Part shown: positions 5,836 through 6,490 of the stretch, in pieces | Numbering within the stretch: the first letter of the stretch is position 1 | Layout of the letters: each line of letters opens with the position of its first letter | Source of the DNA: Lachnospiraceae bacterium | GTDB lineage: Bacteria > Bacillota > Clostridia > Lachnospirales > Lachnospiraceae | Assembly: GCA_900764225.1 (NCBI GenBank) | Contig: CAAFNG010000261.1 | Span: 1 to 6,490, forward strand | DNA length: 6,490 nucleotides | Direction: 5' to 3' | The notes under the pieces: model-generated | The model's database searches: none | Told to the model about the DNA's origin: nothing | What the model saw: only the letters and a program-made list of their open reading frames with translations | Translations under genes and position numbers: made by a program

Positions 5836-6137
5836 ATGAGCTTGGAAATAAAAAAGTATCAGAAGAAGAAACAATAACAGTTGTCCTTGGCGGCAGACTT
5901 GACACAACGACTGCACCACAACTGGAAGAATTTGCGGAGAAAGAACTGCAGAATGTGAAAAATCTGATTCTTGATTTTGAGAATCTTGAATACATATCAT
6001 CGGCAGGACTGAGAATTATACTGAAACTTCAGAAGATGATGAACAAAATTGGTACTATGAAGCTGATTCACGTAGGCGAAGCTATTCTTGAGATTTTTGA
6101 AGTCACCGGATTTGTGGATTTTTTGGATATTCAATAA
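5836..6137 (+). CDS. STAS-domain anti-sigma-factor antagonist, interrupted by a -1 frameshift near its start
   Basis: STAS anti-anti-sigma proteins bind anti-sigma kinases, and phosphorylation of a conserved Ser switches them off. Reading from ATG 5836, behind GGGAGG (5824-5829), gives MSLEIKKYQKKKQ and a stop at 5875. Shifting -1 after codon 7 gives a complete 100-residue STAS protein: GGRLDTTTAPQLEEF (19-33), the strand LILDFENLEYI (44-54), SSAGLRIIL (55-63) where the phosphorylatable Ser normally lies, and EIFEVTGFVDFLDIQ at the C-terminus. The STAS frame has no ATG, GTG or TTG from the upstream TGA at 5832 until GTG 5955, which would remove the first 40 residues. Either one A is missing from the A6 run at 5850-5855 (error or mutation), or frameshifting is used. 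DUF1284 follows 23 bases later, probably co-transcribed. The partner is not visible. Confidence 0.8.
5850..5856 (+). other. A_AAA_AAG slippery heptamer at the STAS frame junction
   Basis: In the frame set by ATG 5836 the codons are ATA-AAA-AAG, so the heptamer has the X_XXY_YYZ phasing of the E. coli dnaX frameshift site. A -1 slip continues with GTA (5856-5858), exactly the STAS frame. A single base missing from the A run would look the same. No convincing downstream stem or pseudoknot was recognised by eye. Confidence 0.55.
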
Positions 6138-6160
6138 AAAGTTTGGAAAGGTATTGAAAT

Positions 6161-6433
6161 ATGAAAGATAAAAGCATTGCCACGGCATATGTTTGCGATG
6201 AGGGCACAGAGGAAAAAATCATTCCCCTGCGCCCTCATCATGGTATGTGCCTGGCTTATTTTAAAGGCGAGGGATACAGTAACGGATTTACTGCACATAT
6301 GGCAGAGATGCTGAAGATTTTTCTGAAAGGACAGAAAATTCGTCTTCATGTAGATACCGACGAGATCTGTTCGGCCTGTCCCAATAACTGCGGCGGACAT
6401 TGTACACCTGGTGAACATGTGGTGGAATACGAT
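6161..6433 (+). CDS. DUF1284 domain protein, 3' end missing
   Basis: Ninety-one genuine codons are present. The family signature is visible: IIPLRPHHGMCLAYFKGEGY (20-39), where family members read LRPHHLLCL with GKGYS, then a Cys cluster C70-x2-C73-x3-C77-x3-C81 (DEICSACPNNCGGHC) that suggests a metal or iron-sulphur site. The function of DUF1284 is not established. The start at 6161 is supported by GGAAAGG at 6145-6151. It lies 23 bases after the STAS stop, so the two are probably one operon. From codon 92 onward the frame reads LSLIHISEPTR and continues to the window end; this is translated sequencing adapter, not protein. The true C-terminus, perhaps a few tens of residues, is lost. Confidence 0.88.
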
Positions 6434-6490
6434 CTGTCTCTTATACACATCTCCGAGCCCACGAGACGTAGAGGAATCTCGTATGCCGTC
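6434..6490 (+). other. Illumina Nextera adapter read-through (non-genomic)
   Basis: CTGTCTCTTATACACATCT (6434-6452) is the Tn5 mosaic end, followed by CCGAGCCCACGAGAC (6453-6467) of the Nextera read-2 adapter, an 8-base index GTAGAGGA (6468-6475) and ATCTCGTATGCCGTC (6476-6490), the start of the P7 flow-cell sequence. The order and spacing are exactly those of a library molecule read past its insert. It is not a transposon in the organism. Confidence 0.98.

Noticed and set aside
5955..6137. STAS protein starting at GTG 5955 (60 residues)
   Set aside because: This start would remove the first strands of the domain, including GGRLDTTTAPQLEE, and has no ribosome binding site.
6131..6448. Reverse-strand ORF of 105 codons starting MYKRQ
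   Set aside because: Its start lies in the Nextera adapter, and the remainder is antisense to the STAS and DUF1284 genes. MYKRQ is a known adapter-derived N-terminus.
6434..6452. Tn5 mosaic end taken as a natural transposon end
   Set aside because: It is followed by read-2 adapter, an index and P7 sequence in library order, so it comes from tagmentation and not from a mobile element in the organism.

Overview
This window looks like a piece of a low-to-moderate G+C Firmicute, most probably a gut Lachnospiraceae-type clostridium. The reasons are a glgC-glgD pair with the non-catalytic GlgD paralogue, a sporulation-associated spoVG, a secreted protein joining a PcsB-type coiled coil to a Cys-rich 3D domain, and AGGAGG-type ribosome binding sites. 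The genus cannot be fixed from the sequence alone. The last 57 bases (6434-6490) are not genomic: they are an Illumina Nextera transposase adapter read-through, so the real sequence stops at about 6433.

Layout. 1-2925: a glycogen/regulatory operon on the + strand. An extended -10 promoter at the window edge is followed by glgC, glgD (ATGA overlap) and spoVG, closed by a strong GAAA-loop terminator. 2926-4571: a monocistronic unit on the + strand. A perfect match to the WalR/YycF box lies upstream of a sigma-A extended -10 promoter, which drives a secreted coiled-coil/3D-domain protein. The unit ends in a bidirectional terminator with a 19-bp stem. 4618-5411: a convergent, apparently solitary minus-strand gene for a PduB-type tandem-domain microcompartment shell protein. 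Its predicted -10 element sits inside a perfect 11-bp inverted repeat, probably an operator. 5412-5705: no confident gene, but a + strand terminator, a well-placed ribosome binding site with a 19-codon ORF and a possible promoter suggest a short transcript. 5836-6433: a STAS-domain anti-sigma-factor antagonist, readable only through a -1 shift at an A_AAA_AAG heptamer, then a DUF1284 protein cut off by the adapter.

How they work together. GlgC makes ADP-glucose for glycogen and GlgD probably modulates it; SpoVG is a nucleic-acid-binding regulator that shares their transcript. The coiled-coil/3D protein is probably a cell-wall remodelling factor under WalRK-type control. The PduB-like protein implies that the organism makes a bacterial microcompartment whose other genes are elsewhere. 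The STAS protein probably acts in a partner-switching or related signalling pathway. The most interesting points are the frameshifted STAS start, the solitary shell gene with its operator-like dyad, and the WalR-box/wall-protein pairing. The adapter tail is the most important quality warning.
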